From the NCBI GenBank assembly GCA_963966185.1, contig CAWZYM010000140.1, positions 186,001 to 250,000 on the forward strand: a stretch of 64,000 bases of DNA, in the 5' to 3' direction. This stretch comes from Rhabditoides inermis (taxonomy: Eukaryota; Nematoda; Chromadorea; Rhabditida; Rhabditidae). This document shows, piece after piece, positions 50,479 to 62,101 of the stretch. Numbering within the stretch: the first letter of the stretch is position 1; the number at the start of each line of letters is the position of its first letter. Both the position numbers and the translations under genes were made by a program. The notes beneath the pieces were generated by a model. The model did no database searches, was not told the origin of the DNA, and saw nothing but the letters and a program-made list of their open reading frames with translations.

Positions 50479-50852
50479 AGACCAGAGGAGATGCTGAGTG
50501 ACCGGTGCGCACGCACACCTGGATCACACACACAGCAGAGCCACCTCTCCACACACAGAGAACAGACAAGACGATTCTGCGTTACTTTCGCGAAAAATAC
50601 AATTGTGTTAGGTTAATATGATTTTTTAAATAATACTCAAAGTCAAGAACAAGTCGCCACTGTTTCTTTAAGATTGAAACGGTAATTGTAAACTTTAAAA
50701 GTTTATATATTTCATCTGTGTTTGAACAGAAGAGTCAGCGTGAGAAAGTAACAGAGAAAACGGGAGGGAGAGAGTGAGAGAGAGAGATGGAAGGAGAGGG
50801 AGGGAAGAACGTCTGTGGAGGTTCTTTCCAATATCAGTGTGAGCGAGATGAA

Positions 50853-50853
<1 letters not shown>

Positions 50854-50905
<52 letters not shown>

Positions 50906-50936
50906 TTTCTCTCTCTCTCACTCTCTCTTCTTTCTA
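50854..50936. repeat. CT microsatellite
   Basis: Near-pure CT tract with short interruptions, homologous to 35,180-35,262 but of different length. No function inferred. Confidence 0.9.
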
Positions 50937-51197
50937 GATCTCGATTAATATCGATATAGTCGAAGAAAAACAGCCGCAAATGTCGAAAAATGACGTGTAC
51001 CTTTTATCTTTGCATCTCATTTGCATTTTTTGTGATGATATTCGTTTGCATGCTCATCCATCGTTTGACTGTGATAGGAGCGAAGATGAGGGCGCTGAAG
51101 GGCGGCAGCGTCATTTATTAGTCATGTTGATCTTTCGAGCCATGAGCGCGTTCATCGGAGTGCTGCTGATGCTGCTCCTTCTGGATCGGCCGCCGTC

Positions 51198-51568
51198 ACC
51201 GGCCTCCCAGCATCTCCTCACTCCACCCACCGACACTGCCCCCAACACCGACATCCCCACGACACTGCCTCTCCCTCACGGACTTCTGTTGACGACTTCT
51301 ACTAGGTGCGATTCCGTGCTGTATTTGACTAGTTTGGTTTAAAGCAACAGAGGCGCTTAGTTTTTGACTTTGGTTTATGGCTTGACCCATAGAAACACGA
51401 AATAATCAAAGAAAACGCGAAAGAACGGCGTTTCTTCGTTACCTACACGCTTACCAAAATGTGCACGTGCGAAGCTTGGTAAGGCGAGCTCGAATTTCGC
51501 GCTAAAATGCTTATCGTAAAGCTGAGCTCTGTGCGCATCTCGTCGAAATGAGGTTGTCAGAACAAGTC
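51198..51568. other. Unassigned intergenic sequence
   Basis: Begins where the segmental duplication ends. It is Pro/Thr-codon-like at first (ccacccaccgacactgcccc), then AT-richer. No convincing gene or repeat was recognised. Confidence 0.4.
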
Positions 51569-51650
51569 GTTGTAGTGTTGTGGTAACGCTCACGGTTTGA
51601 GAATCATACTATGCTGGTTCGATTCCCGCCACGTGCAGACAGTTTTGCCA
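51569..51650 (+). ncRNA. tRNA-like sequence with internal promoter boxes
   Basis: Contains an A-box-like tagtgttgtggtaacgc and a canonical B box ggttcgattcc (51,616-51,626) at tRNA-like spacing. A normal anticodon stem-loop with T33 cannot be folded by eye, so it is not called a functional tRNA. It could be a tRNA pseudogene, a tRNA-derived SINE head, or a noncanonical nematode tRNA. Confidence 0.35.
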
Positions 51651-51717
51651 AGTTCTCATAAGTGAATTTCGATGAACCTTGGTAACGCTAAACGCCCCTG
51701 TGCCTTTAAGGATCACG

Positions 51718-51927
51718 ATGCCTGCCTCGATTCCAATCCTTCTGGTCTTCGCAGTCTTCCTGGTCTTCGCGACCTTTTTGTACGGTATGTTATCACACAT
51801 GATGTTTATCTTTGTTTTTTTTCAAGAACGTCGTCAGAACAATGTTGAATATGAACATTACGGCGGTAGTGCCAACAAAGGAAACGGAAAAGGACGATTC
51901 CACAGGGTGAAGAGCAAGAGAACGTGA
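51718..51927 (+). CDS. Small single-pass membrane protein candidate (about 55 aa, spliced)
   Basis: Exon 1 is 51,718-51,784 (MPASIPILLVFAVFLVFATF). A 42-nt intron (51,785-51,826) has a GTATGT donor and TTTTTTCAAG acceptor. Exon 2 is 51,827-51,927, ending at TGA. The product is one hydrophobic helix followed by a basic, Gly/Asn-rich tail (ERRQNNVEYEHYGG ... RVKSKRT). The intron length is a multiple of three and lacks stops, so retention would give a longer in-frame form. Intron size matches those of the downstream gene, which supports a real nematode gene. The family is not recognised; an internal fragment of a larger gene cannot be excluded. Confidence 0.45.
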   Translation: MPASIPILLVFAVFLVFATFLYGMLSHMMFIFVFFQERRQNNVEYEHYGGSANKGNGKGRFHRVKSKRT

Positions 51928-52272
51928 TATTGCTGCTATATTGTGTTTTTTTCAGCTAAACACTACATTTGTTTCAAAGATAGAAAGAATGTTCAGGAAT
52001 GATAAACGAAATACGGATATCGTGAATAAGAAACTTCTTGGTTTTCAATAATCTATCACTTGTTTAGATGTTATTGCCGGTTAACGGTTATTCGAATCAC
52101 TTCGTTTTTTTTCAACTAGACAGGTATGAAATTACAACGTCGTGTTAATTTTTCCAATCTTTGAAGGAGTTCCAACCCTCCTCGTGGTGTATTCTTTGAC
52201 TCGCAATATCGAAACGAAACCATCTACACGGTATTTTCGAATGTACCATAATGATTGATTATGGTGATTTAG

Positions 52273-55200
52273 AACAATGCACAGCGCATCTATCACAACA
52301 TGAGCCCGCCTCCGCCCGATGCCACACAGTACTACTACTGCTCCGGGTATGACCAGCAGGGTGCCGACTCGTCGTGCGGGTACCGCGCGCTCGGTGCGGC
52401 ATACCTCACCAGCAAGGGGCTGCATCCTGCCGAGTGAGTCTGGTAGCATACGCAGGTAATTCGTACTGCATTTAGGTACGCCTTCCACATCGACTTGCTG
52501 TGCGCGGCGATCGAACGGTGCCACTCAGAGGGTCTGACGGCAGACGTTCGAGCAGATCTGGACAAGTCGTTCACCAAGTGAGTGTTAGACTTAAATGATA
52601 CCTGTCGGAGAATACGCCCCTCGGCGCTCCTCCTCCTGGTTGTAGTAGGCGGGGCTTAGACAGTGCAAACCCGGCGCGTGCTGACGCTTGCTTTGGTACA
52701 AGGGGGGCAATGTGTGTGGTTGCTACCGTATACCGTGTAATAGATTAGGGGCGGGGCTTAGACAATGCAAACCCGCCGCGCATCACTTGCTGACACTTGC
52801 TTGGGTATATGGGGGACGGTGTGTGTGGTTGCTACCGTATGCTGTGGCTTAGATGAGTGAGCGAGGCTTAGACAATGCAAACCCGCCGCGCATCACATGC
52901 TGACACTTACTTGGGTATATAGGGGACGGTGTGTGTGGTTGCTACCGTATACCGTGACTTGGATGAGTGGGCAGGGCTTAGACAATGCAAACCCGCCGCG
53001 CATCACATGCTGACACTTACTTGGGTATATAGGGGACGGTGTGTGTGGTTGCTACCGTATACCGTGACTTGGATGAGTGGGCGAGGCTTATACACTGCAA
53101 ACCCGCCGCGCGTCACATGCTCACAGTTGCTTGGGTTTATGGAGGGACGATGTGTGTGGTTGCTACCGTATACCGTGTAATAGAATAGGGGCGGGGCTTA
53201 GACAATGCAAACCCGCCGCGCATCACATGCTGATACTTGCTTGGGTATATGGAGGGACGGTGTGTGTGGTTGCTACCGTATACCGCGTAATAGAATAGGG
53301 GCGGGGCTTAGACAATGCGAACCCGCCGCGCATCACATGCTGACACTTGCTTAGGTATATGGGGGACGGTGTGTGTGGTTGCTACCGTATACCCTGCTAT
53401 AGAATAGTGGGCAGGGCTTAGACAATGCAAACCCGCCGCGCATCACATGCTGACACTTAAACAAGTCGTTTTATATATTGAGAATATTATAGAAATATGT
53501 GCACTGATCTGATTACAGGAAGGAGAACATCCTGCACTCGCTCATATCTCTGCCCAACTTGACAAACTCGTTCATTGACAATGACGACGACGAGTGTGGT
53601 GTCGGAGGAGAGAAGGGCCGGGGAAGGAGCAGGAGTCGCAGTCGCAGTCGCAGTCAGAGTAGGGACGGCAACAAGAAGAAGACGAGTCATCGGAGACGAC
53701 CTAAGAAAATGAACCCAAGTCTCGACGCGCTCTGCACTGGTGTGATCTTAAAGGTGACCTTTGTCTTTAAATAACTGATGATCGTTTCCATTTACAGCAA
53801 TTCGAGTCCATGTACGGCAGTACTGGAACTGGGTCCTTGGTCGACACTGTAGATGCGATTCTCGGATACAAGAAGGCTAGAATTTTCTCCCTTTTATACT
53901 AATATTTACTATGGTGTCTGACTGTCTGTCTTTCTGCCCTTCCGGAGAAATATCTGTTTTCAAAGTCTACTCTAACTACTCATTTTTTTCTAGAAAGTTT
54001 CTTCAATACCCGAGAACGACCAATTACGAATATCTCGTCAATAGCGATCTCCTAATCATAGTTATCACCTAGTCTCTTAAACTACGGAAAAATTCAAAAT
54101 ATTTCAATGAGAACCAAAATTGGAGAGTAGGTGAATCGACCTAGAAAAAGTCGATACAGTATTCGACATTTTCTGAGCGCTGGGGTCGCGGGGTCGCGCC
54201 CACCGGATTGCTCGATACCAGCCGCCAGGTCAAACGATCAATATCGATTAGTTGGCATTCGCAATCACTGACCCATATCCACTCAGTTGTGTCTTTTTGA
54301 TTGTCTTCATTGTCTTCATACAGTATTCTGTCCTCGCGACTTTTGAGAGACAGTTTTTACATAACTTTTGAAAGACAGTTTTTACATAACTTTTGAAAGA
54401 CAGTTTTTACATAACTGTCTCTCAAAAGTCTAAATATAACAATAATGGATAACTTTGACAAAACGAAAAGTTGAAGGTTGAAAGTAAAGTAAAATGTTTC
54501 GAGTTTTTTTAACGATCAAATCAACCTCAAACTGTTTCAAGTTCCTTCTCCTTCACACGTGCGCACAACGTGTTAAGGCGCGCCAACCGGCTTCTTTTCT
54601 CGAAGTCATTGTAGACGTAATATAGAACTATGTACTGCTTCTTTTTTCAGTTGAAACTAAGTTTTGAATTTATCACTCGTACTTTTGTACATATTCAGCC
54701 TGAAATTCCGCTTTTCGATGCAGTACAGTGTCGAGTGGAAGTGAGGTGAGGTGAGAATCGAGTTCACCTTACATGTAATTTGGCAAGCACAGGCGGTCAA
54801 ATTATATTTTTAGAACGTGAGAGAGTAGACAGTAGGGAGAGAAGACAGTAGAGGAGAGAGTAGTACCTCCTGTTTGAAAAAAGTTTTTACACATAAGGGA
54901 GAGTAGACATAACTGTCTCTCGAAAGTCGCAGTGATAGTGATTTATTGCAGATGTGAGAGTGAAAGTGGAAGAGGTGACGAGAGGTGAAAGTAGACAGAA
55001 GAAAACATAGTAATGTCTCTACAAAGTTGTTGTCACAGTAGAAAAAAGATACAGTAGAGCATAGTATTAGTATTGTCTCTAGAATTAAGGGCGGCGCGCA
55101 GCGCCGCCCGTTTGTCTTGATTAGTATTGTCTCTAGAAAGTTAGCAGTAAGCAATATAGAATATAATACTGTTTCTAGAGAATATAATAGAGAGAGGGAA

Positions 55201-56470
55201 TGAGAAAGAGAGAAAGAGATAGGATGGAAAGTAGACAGAACAGTGTAGAGGAGAAAGAGATGGGGCGGTGTACATCTGTGAAACATGAAATAAGTGAAAA
55301 AGAAGTAGGAGAGATAGTTAGAAAAGACACAACCTACATATACAAAATACATAGAACTTGAACACTTCAACTACAACCCTTGCGTGTATGTATTTTCGCA
55401 AGAGTCATTAGAGAACAATCAACTATCAAGCATGCAATCCGAACTTTTCTTCTATTTTTGCATACCTAGTGCGGAGGCGCGCGACAGCGCGCCGGAGCGC
55501 TAGTCAGATATGTGAATATGTATTATAGAAGTGGGACAGTGCGGCAAGGAGTGACGGCGCCTTCTACGGCATCGGCCGAGTCTTCTCCATCGAGCACAAG
55601 TTGAACAGAGCCGACTGGCTGGTATGGCCACGATGATGAATTCACTTGATGATCACTGTTCAGCGCGTCAAGAACGAAGTCGTCGGAAAGCTGTTCAAGG
55701 CTACGGTCACGGCCAGGGTCTCGCGTGCCTATCCCTCGTTCCGGATGAGCGCGAGTGGACGGGAGCTTTGCGGGCAGTGGACGGAGGCAGCCATGATGGA
55801 TGAGCTGTGCCGAGTGCGCCCTGTCAAGACCGCCACTCCATTCCTGGTCGACGAGGTGAGGCAGACTGTCTGTTTGTGATCACAAGATGATTGCAGGCGT
55901 GGTCCGGCCCTGAGCACTTCATCCGCGAGCTGTCGCACGCCGCCCAGATGTCGTACAAGATCGAAAGTGGGACAGGATTTCTATAACATTCAATGCAATT
56001 GGTTTAGGTTTCGCTCTCATCTTCGACAAGGTCCCCGGTCACTATCTGCGCGGCAAGATTGCGGCTATGCCGGGACAGCTGTGACAAGTACGATTTCATA
56101 TTATAAAAAAAGTAATTTTTTCAAACTCAGGTGAGCACTATGGTGCGCTCGTCGATCGGATGGTCGAGATTGGAGCGGTCACTGAGAGGATGAAGATGAA
56201 CATCGATCAGGTCAGACTTTTGAAAAAAATCGATACATCTAAAAAATCGATACAAATCGATATTTCAGAAGTGCTATGGAGAAGAGGACCTCATCTTCGC
56301 TCGACAAAACCTTCTGCAACTGCATGGACGCACAGCAAACCGGTACGATGGGTTTATCTACATTCTAAACATTTCGTTCGTTCCAGCGGTAGGCAGAACA
56401 AGGCTTTCGCCTTGCAGTACCTGCAGGCGTTCATCTCCTCGAAGCAGAAGGCGCTGCTCCCCTACAACAA
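52273..56470 (+). CDS. OTU-like cysteine-protease region of a deubiquitinase locus (11 exons)
   Basis: Exons by splice sites and open frame: 52,273(ATG 52,300)-52,433, 52,476-52,577, 53,519-53,753, 53,798-53,875, 55,529-55,621, 55,664-55,855, 55,897-55,966, 56,008-56,087, 56,131-56,210, 56,269-56,342 and 56,387-56,470. Most small introns are 41-44 nt. Near the start DQQGADSSCGYRALGAAYL resembles the OTU catalytic loop (Asp-x-x-Cys-x-Tyr-Arg-Ala). An Arg-Ser/Lys-rich nuclear-type stretch (SRSRSRSRSQSRDGNKKK) lies in the third exon. Downstream EHFIRELSHAAQM and DKVPGHYLRGK could supply the His segment. The frame breaks near 56,060-56,087 (in-frame TGA at 56,082, while the next exon EHYGALVDRMVEIGAV needs another phase). 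One intron (53,876-55,528) holds a Helitron and uses a GC donor. Splicing phase continues into the USP exons, so this may be one gene. Confidence 0.45.
52649..53460. repeat. 110-bp minisatellite inside an intron
   Basis: About 7.5 units. The landmark gcggggcttagacaatgcaa recurs at 52,649, 52,751, 52,861, 52,971, 53,081, 53,191, 53,301 and 53,411, a 110-bp period after the first 102-bp step. Each unit also has ggtgtgtgtggttgctaccg. It lies wholly in the intron 52,578-53,518, expanding it to 941 nt where other introns in the gene are about 42 nt. Confidence 0.92.
53886..55503 (+). mobile_element. Non-autonomous Helitron, copy 2 (1.6 kb), within an intron
   Basis: Starts TCTCCCTTTTATACTAATA and ends with hairpin GGCGCGC-GACA-GCGCGCC (55,476-55,493), six bases, then CTAG (55,500-55,503), followed by T. 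It is the same family as 45,607-48,494 in opposite orientation, sharing the termini and blocks such as ggtcgcgcccaccggattgc. It differs internally: the CT-rich tandem repeat is not amplified, and an extra GC palindrome (gggcggcgc-gca-gcgccgccc, about 55,088-55,109) is present. No replicase ORF. It interrupts a host intron that would otherwise be about 35 nt. Confidence 0.88.
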
Positions 56471-56504
56471 GTGAGCTACTGTTGAAGATCTCTCTCCTTT
56501 CTCC

Positions 56505-56600
56505 CTCCCCCCCCCCTCTCTCTCTCTCTCTCTCCCTCCCTCTCTCTCTCTTTCTCGCTCTCTCTCTCTCTCTCTCTATCTCTATCTCTATCTCTCTTAC
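56505..56600. repeat. CT/CTAT microsatellite in an intron
   Basis: C-rich then CT and TATC tracts occupy most of the intron 56,471-56,670, which explains its 200-nt length. Confidence 0.85.
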
Positions 56601-56670
56601 ATAGCGGCTTCTAGGCTCTCTTCGAGTCTGTTCGGTGTGGGACGTTGGCACGTTCCGCCCACTCCTCCAG

Positions 56671-57648
56671 CGCTTTCTGCCCTGCGCCTTCAGCTGCTCC
56701 CGATCTTCTCCTCAGCAACCCCAGCGGCACCATGTGCTTCCTGAATGCGGCGCTGCAATGCGTGCGTCGTTTTCCGGTGGACGTGAGGATGGAGATGGAG
56801 GCAGCGGCACACCACACTGACATGAACGGAGTGCCGACCGCGCACCCGCTGCTGCGAGCCGCCAACGACTTGCTGGGCAAGACGGGAGTGCATTCGGCGG
56901 ATGGAGTGCGACGCGAGTTCGCTCACCCCATGGCAGACCCGACCCACGCAGCAGGATGTCGGCGAGTTGCTACGAGTCGATGTGTGCGGTCACCACCGGC
57001 ACACTCCACGACATGCTACACGTGGACTCTGTGGAGACGAGGACATGCGCGCGTGCGGAAAGGTACGACAATAGTTCACCTGTTGTATTTCATTGTGGGT
57101 ACTGTAGGTGTCGGTTGCCGGATCGGATCGATGCGTCCTCTCGCTGCTTCGAGACGACGCGAACAGCGCGGAGCTGCCGATGCCCGATGCGATCGCTCGT
57201 CTGCAGCGCCACACTGCCCTGGAAGTGTGTCCGGACTGCAACCGGGGACGGCGCGACAACTTCCAGCCGACTCACCATCAGATCACCCTGACCGCGGACG
57301 CCTCGCGCACTCGTGTGCTCGCTCTGGCCATGCCTCTCATGGTGACGACAGCCGGTGGAGGGGGTCGCCGGCAGAAGCTCAACATCACTCTGGCGAGCGG
57401 AGAGGTGCAGCTGTTGGTGAGTGAGAGAGAAAGAGAGAGAGAGAGCCATGATATCCCTTTTAGGCCACGACTTGGCATCTGGCGGCGGCGAGTGAGCATC
57501 TGGGAGACGAGTCCGTCGACCGTGGCCACTATGTGGCTTGGTGAAGAGGGCCGACTGCTGGCATCAATACACGATGACCAGCACTCCACTCACCCCGTTC
57601 TCGCCGACCTCGGATCCATGCCGTCTACTGTTCTTTGTGAAGCAGTAG
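56671..57648 (+). pseudogene. Ubiquitin-specific protease (USP) domain, frame-disrupted
   Basis: USPs remove ubiquitin by a papain-like Cys-His-Asp/Asn mechanism. Exons are 56,671-57,062, 57,108-57,416 and 57,464-57,648, after a 200-nt CT-rich intron whose phase joins the OTU-like exons. Cys box: NPSGTMCFLNAALQC (catalytic Cys codon 56,735-56,737; usually NTC, here TMC). QQD box: TQQDVGELL. Zinc ribbon: TC..ACG and VCPDC. His box: HLGDESVDRGHYVAW (His codon 57,527-57,529). The C-terminus LLFFVKQ precedes TAG at 57,646. These boxes lie in different frames: single-base changes are needed near 56,926-56,929 (C run), 56,970, 57,048 and 57,540. The last could instead be a 44-nt intron. The domain is compact for a USP. 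It is either a pseudogene or a gene with sequence errors. Confidence 0.75.
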
Positions 57649-58132
57649 ACACGAGTGTACATGTGTACAAGTGTTGACAGTGTTTATGTGCTATATCTAA
57701 TTGTTTGTTTGTTTTGCGTGGTCGCGTTATCTGTTCTCGATAAATCCTTCCACCACCACTTGTATCCACAATCTCGTATAAAAGCAAGAAAGTCGTCACG
57801 TATTCCTGTGTCTACTCTCCTTCCACTATCTAATCATCACTTCAGACACACTCACATTCCTACAGTATCCTCTCCCTCCTCTCCTTCCCTCGGTGTTTAA
57901 AGAAAGGAGAGAAATGACGAGAAGGTGAACAAAAATCATGCGAGATTCGCAAAATGAGTTGCATCACGCACATTGAGAAGTCACAAAATCTTCGAGTACG
58001 TAAAAAAGAACATTGGCAAATCGCCGATGAGTATTCAACAATCCACACACACCAAAACAACCAACAAACCGTGTAAAGACTAAACATTATTACATATTAC
58101 GAAATTGTGACAATCGATAATCAATCGATAAA
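57649..58132. other. Intergenic region between convergent genes
   Basis: No ORF or repeat of note. It separates the plus-strand USP end (57,648) from the minus-strand end of the next gene (58,133), so both 3' ends and their polyadenylation signals should lie here. Confidence 0.5.
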
Positions 58133-58239
58133 TCAATATCCCCCGTGTCTCTCCATACCGCGCACGCGTTGCTGCTCCCTCTGACGCTGTCTCTCGAGAC
58201 GCTTCTCTGACGGTGCTGAAATGAAACACTCTCTCTCCC

Positions 58240-58302
<63 letters not shown>

Positions 58303-58420
58303 CCTCTCCCCTATCTCTCCTCCTCCCTCACCTCATCCAGCAACTCCTCGATGTCCTCATCCCATGCCTTCTCTCCCTGCCTCTCTCCCTCCTCCAGCTC
58401 CCCCCACTCGGCTGCGGCGG
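58133..58420 (-). pseudogene. Last two exons of an acidic/coiled-coil protein (EBAG9-like?), upstream exons absent
   Basis: The minus-strand exon 58,332-58,420 reads AAEWGELEEGERQGEKAWDE then DIEELLDE and ends at GTGAGG. The last exon, after an AT-repeat intron, reads KRLERQRQREQQRVRGMERH then GGY and TGA at 58,133-58,135. The Trp/acidic segment followed by a basic coiled coil is reminiscent of the C-terminus of EBAG9/RCAS1, a Golgi/secretory-pathway membrane protein, but the match is weak. The exact acceptor is uncertain (AAG follows an AG at about 58,206; the stronger TTCAG gives another frame). No upstream exon was found before the hydratase fragment begins at 59,124, so the gene may be truncated. 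Confidence 0.3.
58240..58299. repeat. AT microsatellite
   Basis: About 60 bp of nearly pure AT dinucleotides within the intron between the two minus-strand exons. Confidence 0.95.
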
Positions 58421-59123
58421 CTTAACAAAAACATAAGCACGACAAACTAACTGTACATTCTCTTCTCTTCTCTCCCCTTATCCATATCGCTTTCGCGCAC
58501 CGTTCGATCTCCTTAAAACAAATACGAACGCAAAAAGCGTCACCTTGCGACAGATTTCAATTCGCCTGCGCTTTTTGTGAAGCCGCAATTCATAACCTGA
58601 ATTTTCCGAGGGCAACGGCACTGTTGCTGCCAAATTCAGTTCATCGTATACGCTCACTACGTATCGCATAATTATTCCCGAACGCTCGCAGCCATTCGGC
58701 CGTTTCCCTTTCGCCCTTTATCCTGTCTCCGTGTCTTCGTAGCCCATCTCTCTGACCATTCATTCGCATCAACAGTCAGTCAGGCTATACCATGCGGAAG
58801 ACCCGTCTGCTTCTATCGCGCGCACTCTCTCCGCTCACTCTCGCGTCTCCCTGTCCATGCCATCATTTCAATCTCCGCATATCCATATCATTCTCCGCAT
58901 CTCTTCTCCACGTTTCCTGTGTCTTCTTGGATTCACTGTATCATGCTCAACATGAGCACTTGAGCGTCACATGCTTCAAATACGCAAATACATCGCTCGT
59001 ACCAAGCTGATCAAGTCATATCTAGAGCAAGTCGCGTTCCGATAACCCTCTGCTAAGTGACATCACTACACACTACTCCTATCACGCCCTTCTCTCCCTC
59101 CCTCCACACCCCACTTCACCCAC
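58421..59123. other. Region where upstream and downstream exons are expected but not seen
   Basis: Contains no recognisable exon on either strand. The C-terminal exons of the hydratase (AGGTQR onward) and the N-terminal exons of the acidic protein should both fall here; neither is found. A rearrangement breakpoint is the simplest reading. Confidence 0.5.
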
Positions 59124-61607
<2,484 letters not shown>

Positions 61608-61623
61608 GACCCTAAAGAGGGCC
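61608..61623 (-). terminator. Histone 3' stem-loop of H2A
   Basis: Minus strand GGCCCTCTTTAGGGTC: a 6-bp stem with a 4-nt loop, followed by ACC, matching the nematode replication-dependent histone stem-loop bound by SLBP. One stem pair is G-U. It lies 34 bp beyond the ancestral H2A stop. Confidence 0.85.
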
Positions 61624-61680
61624 GTTGGGTTGGGTGTTGGTGTAGCGAGCGATCGCTTACTCCTTGTCACCGCCGGTCTT

Positions 61681-62040
61681 CTAGGGCAGAAGCACGGCCT
61701 GGATGTTGGGCAGCACTCCTCCCTGGGCGATGGTGACTCCGGAGAGCAGCTTGTTCAGCTCCTCGTCGTTGCGCACAGCGAGCTGGAGATGGCGGGGGTT
61801 GATCCTGGTCTTCTTGTTGTCACGGGCGGCGTTTCCGGCGAGCTCGAGAACCTCAGCGGCCAGGTACTCAAGCACGGCGGCGAGGTACACGGGCGCTCCG
61901 GCTCCGACGCGCTGGGCGTAGTTGCCCTTGCGGAGCATACGGTGGAGACGTCCGACCGGGAACTGAAGTCCGGCACGAGACGAACGCGACTTGGCCTTTC
62001 CTCCAGACTTGGCCTTGCCTTCCTTTCCACGTCCAGACAT
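61681..62040 (-). CDS. Histone H2A with premature stop
   Basis: H2A pairs with H2B in the nucleosome. The 119 codons cover [20 protein letters not shown], the core ([12 protein letters not shown], acidic-patch NDEELNKLL) and end at IQAVLLP. The next codon is TAG (61,681-61,683), then KTGGDKE and TAA at 61,657-61,659. The ancestral CDS would be 127 aa, the nematode length. AAG to TAG is a single substitution and removes the C-terminal KKTGGDKE, including the lysines corresponding to the LLPKK ubiquitination site. The fold is complete, so a tail-less H2A could be made; histone stem-loop and TATA box are intact. It may equally be a dying copy. Start is unambiguous. Confidence 0.9.
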   Translation of the reverse strand: MSGRGKEGKAKSGGKAKSRSSRAGLQFPVGRLHRMLRKGNYAQRVGAGAPVYLAAVLEYLAAEVLELAGNAARDNKKTRINPRHLQLAVRNDEELNKLLSGVTIAQGGVLPNIQAVLLP

Positions 62041-62093
62041 GATGAGCAGCGATGTACGAGAGAAAACTCAACCCGCCCACTTGGCTCGAAGCG

Positions 62094-62101
62094 AGATATA
62101 G
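62094..62101 (-). promoter_or_regulatory. TATA box of histone H2A
   Basis: Minus strand CTATATCT about 55 bp upstream of the H2A ATG, in a GC-rich promoter. Confidence 0.65.

Larger units (their letters stand above)
45015..51197. repeat. Segmental duplicate of 32,221-35,523
   Basis: Collinear copy of the left segment: internally deleted R4-like element, 28S relic, TIR transposon, PHD-like ORF and CT tract. The shift is 12,794 bp before and 15,682 bp after the Helitron, changing by a few bases at small indels. Divergence is a handful of substitutions and length changes at A and CT tracts, so the duplication is young. Similarity ends at ggccgccgtca (51,197). Confidence 0.9.

Noticed and set aside
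54810..55370. 186-codon minus-strand ORF in the second Helitron
   Set aside because: Same CT-rich low-complexity sequence; no Rep or helicase motifs.
57493..57593. A definite frameshift at the USP His box
   Set aside because: Not treated as certain: GTGAAG to GACCAG (57,541-57,584) could be a 44-nt intron giving an in-frame end LLFFVKQ, although the intervening residues look coding.
61755..62030. Alternative-frame ORFs over H2A and H4
   Set aside because: Shadows of histone coding sequence with strong codon bias.
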